Under the pieces are notes generated by a model. That model did no database searches, was not told where the DNA came from, and saw nothing but the letters and a program-made list of their open reading frames with translations. From Bos javanicus (Eukaryota; Chordata; Mammalia; Artiodactyla; Bovidae): a stretch of 64,000 nucleotides of DNA. Within the stretch, counting starts at the first letter, position 1, and each line of letters starts with the position of its first letter. The translations under genes were made by a program, and so were the position numbers. Below are positions 22,931 to 34,440 of this stretch, one piece after another. The stretch is taken from positions 31,116,001-31,180,000 of the forward strand of contig NC_083882.1 of the NCBI RefSeq assembly GCF_032452875.1, given 5' to 3'.

Positions 22931-23580
22931 GTAAAACTGGAGTAATAACAGTGTGTTCAGGTCGCCATGCTTCTTATGTCTGACTGCACGGCTTTCCTTC
23001 TTCTTAGTGTTTACTTTTTCAGCAAATTAGTGCTAAGCATGCCAGCAGGAATAAGATACGGTCCCTGTTCTCAAGAAACTCAAAATCCAGTGAGAAATCC
23101 AGGCGTACGAACTAACTGTTAGATGATATGAAAAGTGAAAACAGGAGTTTACACAGAGAGCCATCGTCAGCTTTGTTTCGACCCCATGCTTTTCCTTTAC
23201 GGTTCCTCTCGATGTTTATAATTGTTTATGTTGTTAGATTGTAAAGCTGGATGAAGATAAGGGCCTCCTCCTTCGTTGTACCCCATCTTTTAGCATTGTG
23301 CCTTCAGACATTATTAGCTTAGCAAATATTATTCAAGAGATGAATGAGTTACTTAAAACAAGCTCCCAGTAAATGTGTTGTAAAAATACCTTTTACTTTC
23401 CAAAATTGTCAGCTCTGAAGGGTTTGAAAAGGCATCTTGAGTTTGGAGTGTACATAGTGCTGTGTGCCAGCTTCCAACGAGCGCCCGTTGTGTGTCTTTA
23501 ATTTACATGTGGCCAGTTTCTTTCAACCTGACCATTAGGATTGTGCGTCTCTTACCTCTTTGATTGTACCTTGATTCTAG

Positions 23581-23686
23581 CAAAGTATGAAGAAAGATAG
23601 AGAAGGCGAAGAAAAGGGGAAGCGAAGAGGATTCACCAGCATCCTGGGACCCCCTAGGAGACCAAGCCGCCACGACAACAGCGCAA
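23581..23686 (+). CDS. ARHGEF12: ARHGEF12 coding exon e14: basic, proline-rich linker
   Basis: A 106-nt exon, QSMKKDREGEEKGKRRGFTS then GPPRRPSRHDNSA, densely basic. The acceptor is TTCTAG at 23575-23580 and the donor GTAAGT at 23687. The next intron (23687-25038) contains a 200-bp pyrimidine tract. Confidence 0.96.
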
Positions 23687-24704
23687 GTAAGTTGAAGTCT
23701 GAGATGCTGCATTCCCACCATTCCATGCCGTCTTTAGATCAGAGGCTCATTCAGCTAGGTTGGGTTGCTGGAGAAAGATGTTCTAGAAATGTTTCCACTG
23801 AACCTCCACTGTTTTCTATTCAGTGTCATTTCTAAACCCCCGGTGTTCAGTTAGACTTCACAGTTGTCGTGTTTAATGGCAGTAGAACATCCCATCAGCT
23901 GTTCATAACATAATTTACTTACCTGTTCTGACTTTGTTGCATTCACTTTCTGATTGTTAAATTCATAAAACAAAATGTACACAAACTTCACCATCATACT
24001 TTGTCTTTTTGTACATACGTGACTCATTTTCTCCATACTTAACTGTTCTCCACCTCTTCATTGTGCTTTATTTCCTGATGTCCCGCCACCCTCAGGCCTA
24101 GTGGAGAGATGCTGTCCTAGAGAGGGCTACAGGAGAAGTGGAGGTGGTGCTATGGGAGAGAAATTAGGTCCTGCAGTGGTCCTCACATTGGGCAGCACCA
24201 CATTTCAAAATACTGGCACAGTTGGAGTTGGGGGCGGGTGTTGTGATCCAGCAAAGCTGAGTGTCCCACCCTATGAAGAATCCTCATTCAAATGTCAGTG
24301 GTGCCCCTTGTTGAGAAACACTGAGAAGATGAAGGAAATCTTTAGAGAAGAGGTTGAGGAGAATGGAAAACTTAACCATCTGTTAAAGGGATTCAGAAGA
24401 AGAATTGTAGGACTTAGGGAAGGAAGAATTTTAGGATTAGAGATATAACGAGCTATGTGAAGATGTGCACAGCTCTGGGGTGCTTCTTATGGTGACTGAT
24501 GTAAACACTGGTAACAGGCAGGATGGGGATTATTCTGCATGGTCTCTGAGGCATGTCATGATGAAATTGTGAGTGTTAGGGAGGAGTGGGGTAGAGGCTT
24601 GCTAAGAGTTCACAGAGCCAGCGGGCTTCATCTTCACTCTGACAGAGGAATACAGCTTTGTGGTGTATCCATCTCTGTCTGTCGGTATCCCCTCTCCCCA
24701 CACC

Positions 24705-24935
24705 CAGTGCTGGTCTTCTCAGCTCCTTTTCTCATGACCCTTCTTCCTCTGCCTCTTCTCTCTCCCCCTCATCTTCTACCTTCTCCCACCCTTTTCTCCT
24801 CCTCCTCTTTCACTCTTCCCTGCCTTTCTCTCTATCTCCATGGCCCACCTCCTTCCTTCTCTTTCTTCCTTACTTTTTTTCTCCCTTCCTTCCTATCTTT
24901 TTATCTCTCTCTCTCTTCCTCACTCTGTGTAATTC
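24705..24935 (+). repeat. long polypyrimidine (CT-rich) tract
   Basis: About 230 bases are almost all C and T on the + strand, with TCTTCC, CTCCTC and TCTCTC sub-runs and only scattered purines. It lies about 100 bp upstream of exon e15. No repeat family is evident. Confidence 0.85.
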
Positions 24936-25038
24936 TTGTTCTGTGTTTCTAGGGCCCACCATGTTCTTTCGAATTCTTTTCGTCATCTTCTTTAAAGCTG
25001 TTTTGCCACATGATTACTAGCCGTTGCTTTCTGTTCAG

Positions 25039-25251
25039 TTGGCAGAGCCATGGAACTGCAGAAGCAGCGCCACCCTAAGCACTTGTCCACACCCTCATCT
25101 GTGAGTCCTGAGCCTCAGGATTCTGCGAAGCTGCGCCAGAGTGGGTCAGCAAGTGAAGGAGCAGACACTGGATACCTGCCAGCCAATTCCACGTCCTCCA
25201 TGGTTGCAGGGGCCACTCTTTCCCAGGAAGGAGGGAAAGAGAATGATATGG
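25039..25251 (+). CDS. ARHGEF12: ARHGEF12 coding exon e15: Ser-rich linker
   Basis: A 213-nt exon, IGRAMELQKQRHPKHLSTPS then a Ser/Gly-rich segment ending GGKENDM. It is disordered and probably phosphorylated. The acceptor is GTTCAG at 25033-25038 and the donor GTGAGC at 25252. The next intron (25252-30734) holds a Bov-A2 dimer and several BovB pieces. Confidence 0.95.
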
Positions 25252-25724
25252 GTGAGCTAATGCTGTCATTCAACTTAGCTAAGCATCAGGATTTTAAAAC
25301 AACCATACTAAGAAATAGAGGGGCAGATTATTTGAATCAGGACTGAGTCACAGTTTAAAGATTTTAGTATCCTATAACCAGTGACAAATCTATTCTGAAT
25401 GGTAATTTTGAGTTATTATCCATTCAGAAAATATTTATGGAGTTTTCTGTCAGGCATTATCTCTGTAGCAAACATTAGCATGCGAGAATTATACATAGAT
25501 TTTTGCCCCATGTAGCTTAGCCTTCTGGGGAAGTAGTCATAAATACCATAAATAAAATATTCAAGTTATGGGGAGTGTTGAGAGGACTGGTCAGAAGTTA
25601 GAAGCATATACAGTAAATAAAAGAATGGGAGGTAATGAATAAAGAAAAAGCAAAAAGAGGAAAGAAGCCGAGGAAGAGAAGATATTCTTATTCATAAGAG
25701 ATTTCCATAAATTTGGGGGAGATT

Positions 25725-26008
25725 AATGGGATGGAGAAGGCAATGGCATCCCACTCCAGTACTCTTGCCTGGAAAATCCCATGGACGGAGGAGCCTGGTA
25801 GGCTGCAGTCCATGGGGTCGCTAGGAGTCGGACACGACTGAGCAACTTCACTTTCACTTTTCACTTTCATGCACTAGAGAAGGAAATGGCAACCCACTCC
25901 AACGTTCTTGCCTGGAGAATCCCAGGGACGGGGGAGCCTGGTGGGCTGCCATCTGTGGCGTTGCACAGAGTCGGACACGACTGAAGCGACTTAGCAGCAG
26001 CAGCAGCA
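25725..26008 (+). mobile_element. Bov-A2 dimeric SINE, sense
   Basis: Two BovB-tail-like monomers lie in tandem. Each runs from GGAGAAGG(C/A)AATGGCA(A/T)CCC through CTTGCCTGGA to GTCGGACACGACTGA, joined by a CTTTCACTTTTCACTTTCATG linker. It ends in an AGC microsatellite (GCAGCAGCAGCAGCA), typical of this family. Confidence 0.9.
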
Positions 26009-26304
26009 ATGGGCACGAGTGGTTTGATGGATGAAAGGACATAAAGGAAGTAGGAGCCCATAGTTCGTGTAAGGAGTCCAAGGTGGGAGCCAGTCTGTCC
26101 ATTGGAACCCAAAAGAGACCTTGGGCTTAGAGTTGTCATATGAGTCACAGAGTGCATGAGGAAGAAGTAAAACTGAAAATGATGAATTCACATCTATAAT
26201 CAAAACAGTTCTGTCAGCAACTTCTGATTTTTACATTACAGAATATAAGCAGTCATTCCTGTATCAGAAGAAAATGAATATGTTCTTTGTTACAGAAGTT
26301 GAAG

Positions 26305-28500
26305 TCAGACTGATTATATTCTTTACAGCCGGAGATGGAGAAGGTTATACAGTCTGCAAAAACAAGACCTAAAGCTGACTGTGGCTCAGATCATAAGCTT
26401 CTCATTGCAAAATTCAGGCTTAAACGAAGTAGGGAAAATGACTATGTCATTCATGTATGACCCAAGTCAAATCCCTTATGGTTTTACAGTGGAGGTGATG
26501 AACAGTTCAAGGGATGAGATCTGGTAGACAGAGTGTCTGAAGAACTGTGGACAGAGGTTCATAACATTGTACAGGAGGTGGTGACCAAAACCATCCCAAA
26601 GAAAAAGAAATACAAGAAGGCAAAGTGATTGTCTGAAGAGGCCTTACAAATAGCTGAGCAAAGAAGAGAAGCGAAAGGCAAAGTAGAAGGGGAAAGATAT
26701 ACCCAACTGAATGCAGATTTCCAGAGAATATCAAGGAGAGATAAGAAAGCCTTCTTAAATGAACAGTGCATAGAAATAGAGGGAAAACAATAGAATGAGA
26801 AAGTCTAGAGAGCTCGTCAAGAAAATTGATGATACCAGGGGAACATTTCATGTAAAGATGGGAACAATAAAGGACAGAAACAGCAGGTACCTAACATAAG
26901 CAAAAGCTATTAAGAGGTGGCAAGAATACACAGAAGAACTCTATAAAAAAGGTATTAATGACCCAGATAACTATGATGGTGTGATCACTCACCCAGAGCC
27001 AGACATCCTGGAGTGTGAAGCCAAGTGGGCCTTTGGAAGCATTACTATGAACGAAGCTAGTGGAGGTGATGGAATTCCAATTGAGCTCTTTCAAATCCTA
27101 AAAGATGATGCTGTGAAAGGACTGCCCTCAATATGCCAGCAAATTTGGAAAACTCAACAGTGGCCACGGGTCTGGAAAAGGTCAGTCTTCGTTCCAATCC
27201 CAAAGAAGGGCAATGCCAAAGAATGTTCAATCTACCATACAGTTGTGTTCATTTCATATTGATAGTAAGGTAATGTTCAAAATCCTTCAAGCTAGGCTTC
27301 AACAGTATTTGAATCAAGAACTTCCAGATATACAAGCTGAATTTAGAAAAGGCAGAGGAACCAGAGATCAAATTGCCAACATCCATTGGATCATAGAAAA
27401 AGCAAGGGAATTACAGAAAAACATCAACTTCTGCTTCATTGACTATACTAAAAAACCTTTGACTGTGTGGATCACAACAAACTGTGGAGAATTCTTACAG
27501 AGATGGGAATACCAGACCACCTTACCTGAAAAAGCTGTATGCAGGTCAAGAAGGAACAGTTAGAACCAGACATGGAACAACAGACTGGCTCAAAATTGGG
27601 AAAGGAGTACGTCAAGGCTGTGTATTGTCACACTGCTTATTTAACTTATATGCAGAGTACCTTATGCAAAACGCTGGACTGGATGACTCACAAGCTAGAA
27701 TCAAGATTGCAGGGAGAAATATCAACAATCTCAGATACGCAGATGATAACCACCCTGATGGCAGAAAGTGAAGAGGAACTAAAGAGCATCTTCATGAGAA
27801 TGAAAGCGTGAAAAAGCTGGCTTAAAACTCAGCATTCAAAAAACTAAGATCATGGCATCTGGTCCCATCACTTCATGGCAAATAGATGGGGAAAAAGTGG
27901 AAACAGTGGCAGATTTTATATTCTTTGGCTCCAAAATCACTGTGGATGGTGACTGCAGCCATGAAATGAAAAGATGCTTGCTCCTTGAAAGCAAAACTGT
28001 GCCAAACATAGACAGTGTATTAAAAAGCAGAGACATCACTTTGCCGACAAAGATCCATAGAGTTAAAGGTATGGTTTTTCCAGTAGTCATCTATGTATGT
28101 GAGAATTGGACCATAAAGAAGACTGAGTGCTGAAGAAAAACCGATGCTTTCAAATTGTGTTGCTGGAGAAAGCTCTTGAGAGTCCCTTGGACAGCAAGGA
28201 GATCAAACAGTCAATCCTAAAGGAAATCAACCCTGAATATTTACTGGAAGAACTGATGCTGAAGCTGAAGTTCCAATACTTGGCCACCTGATGCGAAGAG
28301 CTGACTCATTAGAAAAGACACTGATGATGGGAAAGATTGAGGGCAGGGGGAGAAGGGAGCGACAGAGGGTGAGATGGTTGGATGGCATCACTGACTCAGT
28401 GGACAAGAGTTTGAGCAAACTCGGGGAGACAGTGAAGGACAGAGAAGCCTGGCATGCTGCAGTCCATGGGGTCACAAAGAGTTGGACATGACTTGGCACA
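26305..28500 (+). mobile_element. BovB (RTE) LINE, sense, 5'-truncated and degenerate
   Basis: This copy of about 2.2 kb starts in the endonuclease region (ACTGATTATATTCTTTACAG; the complement occurs in the antisense copy near 18440). It passes through the reverse transcriptase with NNLRYADD near 27725-27750 and ends near GTCACAAAGAGTTGGACATG. Frames are broken into overlapping pieces (26981-27262, 27213-27563, 27484-27771, 27852-28133), so the ORF is dead. Confidence 0.88.
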
Positions 28501-28772
28501 AGCTAAGTGAATTGTGTAAGGCCTTGGTACACAGTTCTTAAGTCCTCCATGCTATTAGTGCCCTGAAGCTAACTTTAGGGGACCTAAAGCCTGGCAGTAG
28601 GCATGCCAGGGGCTTATGCCACTCAGAGGAGCTTCTAGCTGAAAGGATCCTACTTCTACATAGCAGAATAGGAAAGTCAAGTCAGCTGCTAAGTCTTGCA
28701 TTCTTAAAAATGTGCAGCATTACTCACTTTTGGCAGAAGTTATTAGAGTCAAGACCTAAGATAATCAGATAA

Positions 28773-29220
28773 GATCAGATCAGATCAGTCGCTCAATCGT
28801 GTCCGACTCTTCGCGACCCCATGAATCGCAGCACGCCAGGCCTCCCTTTCCATCACCAACTCCTGGAGTTCACTGAGACACACGTCCATCGAGTCAGTGA
28901 TGCCATCCAGCCATCCCATCCTCTGTCATCCCCTTCTCCTCTTGCCCCCAATCCCTCCCAGCATCAGAGTCTTTTCCAATGAGTCAACTCTTCGCATGAG
29001 GTGGCCAAAGTACTGGAGTTTCAGCTTTAGCATCATTCCTTCCAAAGAAATCCCAGGGCTGATCCTCCTTCAGAATGGACTGGTTGGATCTCCTTGCAGT
29101 CCAAGGGCCTCTCAAGAGTCTTGTCCAACACCACAGTTTAAAAGCATCAATTCTTCGGCGCTCAGCCTTCTTCACAGTCCAACTCTCACATCCATACATG
29201 ACCACAGGAAAAACCATACC
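28773..29220 (-). mobile_element. BovB LINE 3' fragment, antisense
   Basis: It begins with a degenerate GATCAGATCAGATCAGTCGC version of the inverted BovB 3' end and continues about 445 bp to ACCACAGGAAAAACCATACC. It lies about 270 bp downstream of, and inverted to, the sense BovB. Confidence 0.86.
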
Positions 29221-29449
29221 ACCAAACCTATTTGGGGCATAAAAAGGAAAATACAAAATAAACAGAAAAACTGCCACTAGCAGAAAACAATTTAGGTAAT
29301 AAGTAAGAACTTATAAAAATACCTCCAAATTAGATAGTATTCTTGAAGAAATTAAAGAGGTTATTATATCTAAAGTAAGAATAGCATGTTATGAAAAAGG
29401 AGCAGAGACCAAGAAGTCTTAATATAACTGTTATATACAATAACTGTTT

Positions 29450-29720
29450 TATTAGTTATCAATTGCTTTGTAATAAATTATCCCAAAACTTAATGGCGTA
29501 ACACACAAAAAATATTTACTACTTCACATTTTTGGTGTGTGAGGAGCTCAGGAGCACCTTAGCTAGGCAGTTTTGGGTTGGACTCTCTCATAAAGTTGTA
29601 GTCAGGATGTCAGCCAGCCATGTAAAAGCTTAACAGGGCCAAGAGACCTGCTTCTGTGCTTCCACAGGTGGCTGATGACAGGAAGACTTCATGATTGAAA
29701 CATGAAGCAAACAGAGGCAT
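29450..29720. repeat. old dispersed repeat, family not assigned
   Basis: The start 'tcaattgctttgtaataaatt' with 'atcccaaaacttaatggcgta' resembles a widespread ancient mammalian element (TATTGCTGCATAACAAATTACC...AACTTAGTGGC), but I cannot name the family reliably. Confidence 0.5.
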
Positions 29721-30460
29721 AATCTGAAAGTGACTGATGGAGTGTATGACTTTAATGTAATAAACATTCTATTTCATGTGACCTAGGAGTTGTAGCATTG
29801 GACCAGTAGAAAAGAAAACATAATCCTAACGTAACATGCCTCTTAACCTGGCAAGAAAAATATGTATAGGGTATGTTGTATTACAATATGTGTATGGTCA
29901 CAATAATGTAAGTACACTATTTTTTTTTCAGACTCTTAGAATCAGCCTATTAGGCGAAGCATAGAATATTTTTAGTTGTGGCTGCAGATCAGAATGGAAA
30001 TGTAAAAAATCCTCTTAAGGATACAAGTAAAAATGTAACTGAAAGACATGAAAGGTAAAAGGAAAGAAACACAATTAAAGAGAAGGATACGGACACAAAT
30101 ACCTAATGTGACATAGAGGAAAGTTAAGACACTTAACGCCTTGTTGGAATAAATATATATATATAATTCCATCATGTAAACTTAGGGAGTAACAGATAAC
30201 TAGGAATAATAATATAGATGTTAAAGAATGGGAAGAAAAAAAGGACGGGAAGTGAAAATGGGATGAATAAGTGAGCAGACTCTTCAGAGATGAGAAATAT
30301 GAAGTTATTTGGAGGTAGACCATCATGATAACTAAAATTTGAATGAAGAAGATTGGTACTTGGAGTAAAAAGGATATAGAGAATGTTTCTCCGTATCACG
30401 TGCTCTTCCTAGTAGTTGCCGTGTCTTATGTTGATTTTTTTTAAGCTGCGTAAAAATGAT

Positions 30461-30539
30461 GGATGGGGAAGCCTGGCATGCTGCAGTCTTTGGGGTCACA
30501 GAGTCAGACACGACTGAGCGACTGAATTGAACTGAACTG
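30461..30539 (+). mobile_element. 79-bp BovB-type 3' end with target duplication
   Basis: It holds only the terminal GAAGCCTGGCATGCTGCAGT ... GACACGACTGAGCGACTGAA of BovB or a Bov-tA SINE. The 9-bp repeat AAAAATGAT flanks it at 30452-30460 and 30540-30548, so it inserted as an extremely 5'-truncated copy. Confidence 0.8.
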
Positions 30540-30734
30540 AAAAATGATATTCCAGTTTATTTTTTACTGCATGTTAAAATTTTATGTTAGAATTTTGTTT
30601 CTAGCTAACCTGCAGTTGTTTAAGTAAGAATATGACCATGGCTGAGACTGAAGCTTTCTAGGGGACTGAATTTTTTTTTTTTAAATCATTGTCCTTGTGA
30701 ACAGCATCTGAATGTCTGACTTTTGTCTTTTCAG

Positions 30735-30867
30735 GATCAAAACAAGCTGGAGAAACGCCAGCATCTGGAGACTCCTTGGATGGCACTCCTCGTACTCCCA
30801 ACACCATCTTTGATTTCCCACCTCCTCCATTAGACCAGGTGCAGGAGGAAGAATGGGAAGTGGAGAG
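30735..30867 (+). CDS. ARHGEF12: ARHGEF12 coding exon e16: linker before DH
   Basis: A 133-nt exon, GSKQAGETPASGDSLDGTPR then NTIFDFPPPPLDQVQEEEWE, with a short polyproline run. The acceptor is TTTTCAG ending at 30734 and the donor GTAATT at 30868. The intron to e17 is 299 bp and repeat-free. Confidence 0.95.
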
Positions 30868-31166
30868 GTAATTCAGGGGTGTCTTAGGGGTGTTTAGGAC
30901 ATTGTTAAAAGTTTCTCACTGTATAGTATGCCTATACTTAGTAGTGTTTTTTTCTACATGCTTTTTGGGGAAAGAAATAGAATTTATTGGTAGTAAATAT
31001 TAGGTACTGAAATGTTTTTAAATTTATTTGATATTAAGTCATTGCAGTATCCAGAAGAATTATTTATCGGTCACTGTGGTTTAACACAATTTTGAATATC
31101 TTTGTCATCAGTTTTTTTCATCACCATTTTATTTGTATGTTGACTGTCTATTCTCCATTGTCTTAG

Positions 31167-31202
31167 AGTGACTGAGCATGGGACACCAAAGCCCTTTCGA
31201 AA
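31167..31202 (+). CDS. ARHGEF12: ARHGEF12 coding exon e17: 36-nt small exon
   Basis: It encodes RVTEHGTPKPFRK with both end codons split. The acceptor is TCTTAG at 31161-31166 and the donor GTAAGT at 31203. The intron to e18 is 326 bp with no recognised repeat. Confidence 0.93.
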
Positions 31203-31528
31203 GTAAGTAATCCTAAAGTAGCTTTCAGTGGGCATATTTTAAGAAATATATCTTTTTTCCCTAAAGTCCTAGTTTTAAAGGAAAAAAAGCCCCATGTACA
31301 AATCTGTTAGCTAGTATAAAAGAAATTTCTTAATAAACACAACTATTTAAAAATTTATGGAAGTGTTTATAACACATGTAAGCTATTTTGTAAGGGAGGA
31401 TGATGTTTTAGGCTCTGCTAAGTAATACTTCAGAAATCTGACTAATTGACTGTAACATAAAGACTTGTGCTGTCTCCCATTGTCCGTGTGATGTCCTGAA
31501 ATAGAAATCATTATTTGTTCTTCATTAG

Positions 31529-31683
31529 GTTTGACAGCATAGCTTTTGGAGAAAGTCAGAGTGAGGATGAACAGTTTGAAAATGACTTAGAGACGGACCC
31601 ACCCAACTGGCAACAGCTTGTCAGTCGAGAAGTGTTATTGGGACTAAAGCCTTGTGAGATCAAAAGACAGGAAGTAATTAATG
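31529..31683 (+). CDS. ARHGEF12: ARHGEF12 coding exon e18: acidic lead-in and DH start
   Basis: A 155-nt exon, FDSIAFGESQSEDEQFENDL then PPNWQQLVSREVLLGLKPCE and IKRQEVIN. The Trp-containing helix just before the DH domain is, in LARG structures, part of an N-terminal extension that touches RhoA. The acceptor is ATTAG ending at 31528 and the donor GTGAGT at 31684. The next intron (31684-32933) holds a MIR-like piece and a CHR SINE. Confidence 0.96.
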
Positions 31684-31964
31684 GTGAGTTTAATTCATTT
31701 TTGTTATTCACATATATTGAGTTTTATTAGAGTTAAACCAACCCCAAACCTTGGAGTTTGCTTCAGAGTTTATACTCAATGTTTGTTTTGAACAGAGAGG
31801 AAATTAATAGATGATCCCTGAACTTTCCAACTTAAAAATGCAAATGATTGTATGATTCTTATTGATAATTTAAAAGGAAAATGTGTTTAGCATTCAAGTT
31901 ATTTAAAATTCATATCATCATAGATCTTAAACATGAAGAATCATTGAGACAACACTTGTGCCCT

Positions 31965-32085
31965 CACTTTACTTTCAGGCTCTGTTATTTTTTTGCGCGT
32001 AGATTATAAATGAGAGAGCCAAGGCTCAGAATAACTAATTGAATTAGTCAGGATCATGCAGCTGGTAAGTGATGGGAAGAAAACT
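31965..32085 (+). repeat. MIR-like fragment
   Basis: It includes 'gagagccaaggctcagaata', 'ctaattgaattagtcaggat' and 'catgcagctggtaagtgatg', which match the conserved MIR 3' half. Confidence 0.55.
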
Positions 32086-32269
32086 AAAATCTAGGTCTTC
32101 CTTTATCCTTGTGTAATGTGCTTTATTTTACCCTAGCATATATGACACAGAAGCTGTACCTATTACTATCTTTAAGTTGTGATTTGAATACATATGCTTC
32201 CTGTCTCTAGCAACATTGAGACATGGTGAAATTAAAAAGTTTGGCCTCAGAAATGAGAGTCTATAGGCA

Positions 32270-32540
32270 GGACTTCCCTGGTGGTCCAGTGGTTAAGAAT
32301 CCACCTGCTAATGCAAGGGACATGGGTTCAGTCCCTGGTCCTGGAAGATCCCACACGCCTGTGAGGCAGCTAAGCCTCTGTGCCACAACTCCTGAAGCGT
32401 GTGCTCTAGAGTCTGTGCCCTGCAACAGAAGAAGCCACCACAGTAAGAAGCCAATCCGCCGCAACCAGAGAGTAGCCCCTGCTTGCTGCAGCTGGAGAAA
32501 GTCCGTGGGCAGCAGCGGGCACCCAGTGCAGCCTGCTTAA
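32270..32540 (+). mobile_element. CHR-type tRNA-derived SINE, sense
   Basis: It starts GGACTTCCCTGGTGGTCCAG with the tRNA-like head and GTTCAGTCCCTGGTCCTGGA, then 'gtgccacaactcctgaagcg' and 'agaagccaccacagtaagaa', ending near GCACCCAGTGCAGCC without a long A tail. Confidence 0.88.
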
Positions 32541-32933
32541 TTAATTAGAGTTAATAGGCAAGTTAGATAACATAGAATGCTATTACTTTTGAAGAGGGTT
32601 CAGTTCAAAGACTATGTGATATTTGGACTTACAGTTTTCTAATGTTGTAGTTGTGATTGGTTGGTGCTGGCAACCCATGGATTTTGGAGTACATTGTTAT
32701 CTTGTAAGTACAGAATGGTTTAAATGATACTTTTCATTTAGCAGTATTCAACTCTTACAGCCAGTATATAGTAGGGTTTCATGGAATTAAGAAGTGACTT
32801 CAGAGATACCGTATCCTGTCAAAACTATAAATAATGATTATATTAGTCATTTGGTTCTTAATTTCAGCCAAAGTGTATGTTTGATCTCATTCTAAGTAAG
32901 GTAACATTTTATGTTTCCTATTTTTCTGCTTAG

Positions 32934-33080
32934 AATTGTTCTACACTGAAAGAGCTCATGTTCGAACATTGAAGGTTCTAGATCAAGTGTTTTATCAGCG
33001 AGTGTCCAGAGAAGGAATTTTGTCACCTTCAGAACTACGGAAAATTTTTTCAAATTTAGAAGATATTCTTCAACTTCACA
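32934..33080 (+). CDS. ARHGEF12: ARHGEF12 coding exon e19: DH domain CR1
   Basis: A 147-nt exon, ELFYTERAHVRTLKVLDQVF then YQRVSREGILSPSELRKIFS and NLEDILQLH. The ELFYTERAHVRTL helix is conserved region 1 of the Dbl-homology exchange domain, and its first Glu is the one that contacts Rho switch I in this family. The acceptor is GCTTAG ending at 32933 and the donor GTAAGA at 33081. The next intron (33081-34354) holds one antisense Bov-tA. Confidence 0.97.
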
Positions 33081-34009
33081 GTAAGATAAATTGACTCTGA
33101 TCTTTGTTCCTAACATTTCCAATAGATAAAAGATTGTTGGTATAAAAAGGCACCATAACAGTAAAATCTTATAAATAAATGTATCCATGTTGGCATTCCT
33201 GAAAGTTCTATAATTATATGTGAGCATAAGATAAAGAAATAATTGGATCTTTGAATTTCTCCCCAATTCCTTACTTTCACCACATCAACTTTTTTTATTC
33301 AGAGTATTAACACAGAACTTAGGGCCTAAAGTCAATGCCTAAGACAAAAAACATAAATAGTTAAAATTAACCTTGGAAATTCCTGATTACTTACATTATA
33401 TATGTTTTTTAAAATATATACTCTGTATAATATATGTATAAATATATTTTGTAAGTACTGATATATAATCCAAAACATTCAGGAATTAAATTATTTTATG
33501 GTTTTGTTGCTTGGAATGCTTGAATGAATACATTAAAAATCAGTGCTGCTGTCTGTCCCTGGTTGTAGTCATCTTGGGCTTTGGAGACAATAGTATCAGT
33601 TCCTCTCTCTTTAAGTCACTGTTTCTCCAGGACCCTTACTTTTAGTCTGTCTTTCATTAAGGATGCCATCACCACCTAGCAACACCCACCCACCGAACAG
33701 TTGCCTTTTGCTCCTGAGTCTCACCGGTGTGCGTGACACATTTGAGCATGATGATGTCCGTTGCCTGGGAACACACGTTTTGAGAGGAATAGTGGGCAGA
33801 GTCACTTGTACAGTCGAAGTTTGTTTTCTTACAAGCATGGCTGGTTACAGATGGAATCTTGAAGTTAAATGCGTATTTGATGCCCCTGTACCGTATATAA
33901 TGTGCTCGTTTCCACATTATTTTATGCTTTGGCAGCTGGTTTTCATATAGAACTAAAAATATGTAGATGTATAGGAATTATGTCCAGATTTATATTTAAG
34001 GCAATTAGA

Positions 34010-34240
34010 AGCTATGTGGCTTAGTCGCTAAGTCGTGTCCGACTCTTTCAACCCCATGGACCGTAGCCCACCAGGTTCCTCTGTCCATGGGATTTTCTAG
34101 GCAAGAATACTGGAGTGGGTTGCCATTTCCTTCTCTGCGGGATCTTCTGGACCCAGGAATTGAACCTGGATCTCCTGCATCACAGGCAGATTCCTGCATT
34201 GCAGGCAGATTCTTTACTGACTGAACTATGAGGGAAGAAG
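34010..34240 (-). mobile_element. Bov-tA SINE, antisense, with internal duplication
   Basis: The + strand reads CTTAGTCGCTAAGTCGTGTC (inverted 3' tail), then GGCAAGAATACTGGAGTGGG and the inverted tRNA head. The ATT(C)CTGCAT-CAGGCAGATT segment occurs twice, at about 34174-34194 and 34190-34212, a small internal duplication in the head. Confidence 0.88.
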
Positions 34241-34354
34241 TCATACTACTCTGAAAATCCTTTTTTTTTTAAATTTAGATTCATGACACTACCAGTATCT
34301 CAGCCTGAAGTGAATGTATGCTTAATGTTTTTTCATCGTTTTCCACCCCCTTAG

Positions 34355-34440
34355 TTGGATTGAATGAGCAAATGAAGGCTATTCGGAAGAGGAATGAGAC
34401 CTCTGTTATTGATCAGATTGGGGAAGATTTGCTGATCTGG
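34355..34440 (+). CDS. ARHGEF12: ARHGEF12 coding exon e20: DH domain
   Basis: An 86-nt exon, IGLNEQMKAIRKRNETSVID then QIGEDLLIW, phase 1-0. The acceptor is CTTAG ending at 34354 and the donor GTAAGG at 34441. The next intron (34441-37239) has an old repeat near 34880-35060 and an antisense Bov-tA. Confidence 0.96.

Noticed and set aside
26981..28133. Series of overlapping plus-strand open frames
   Set aside because: They are frameshifted pieces of the sense BovB reverse transcriptase; no intact ORF spans the domain.
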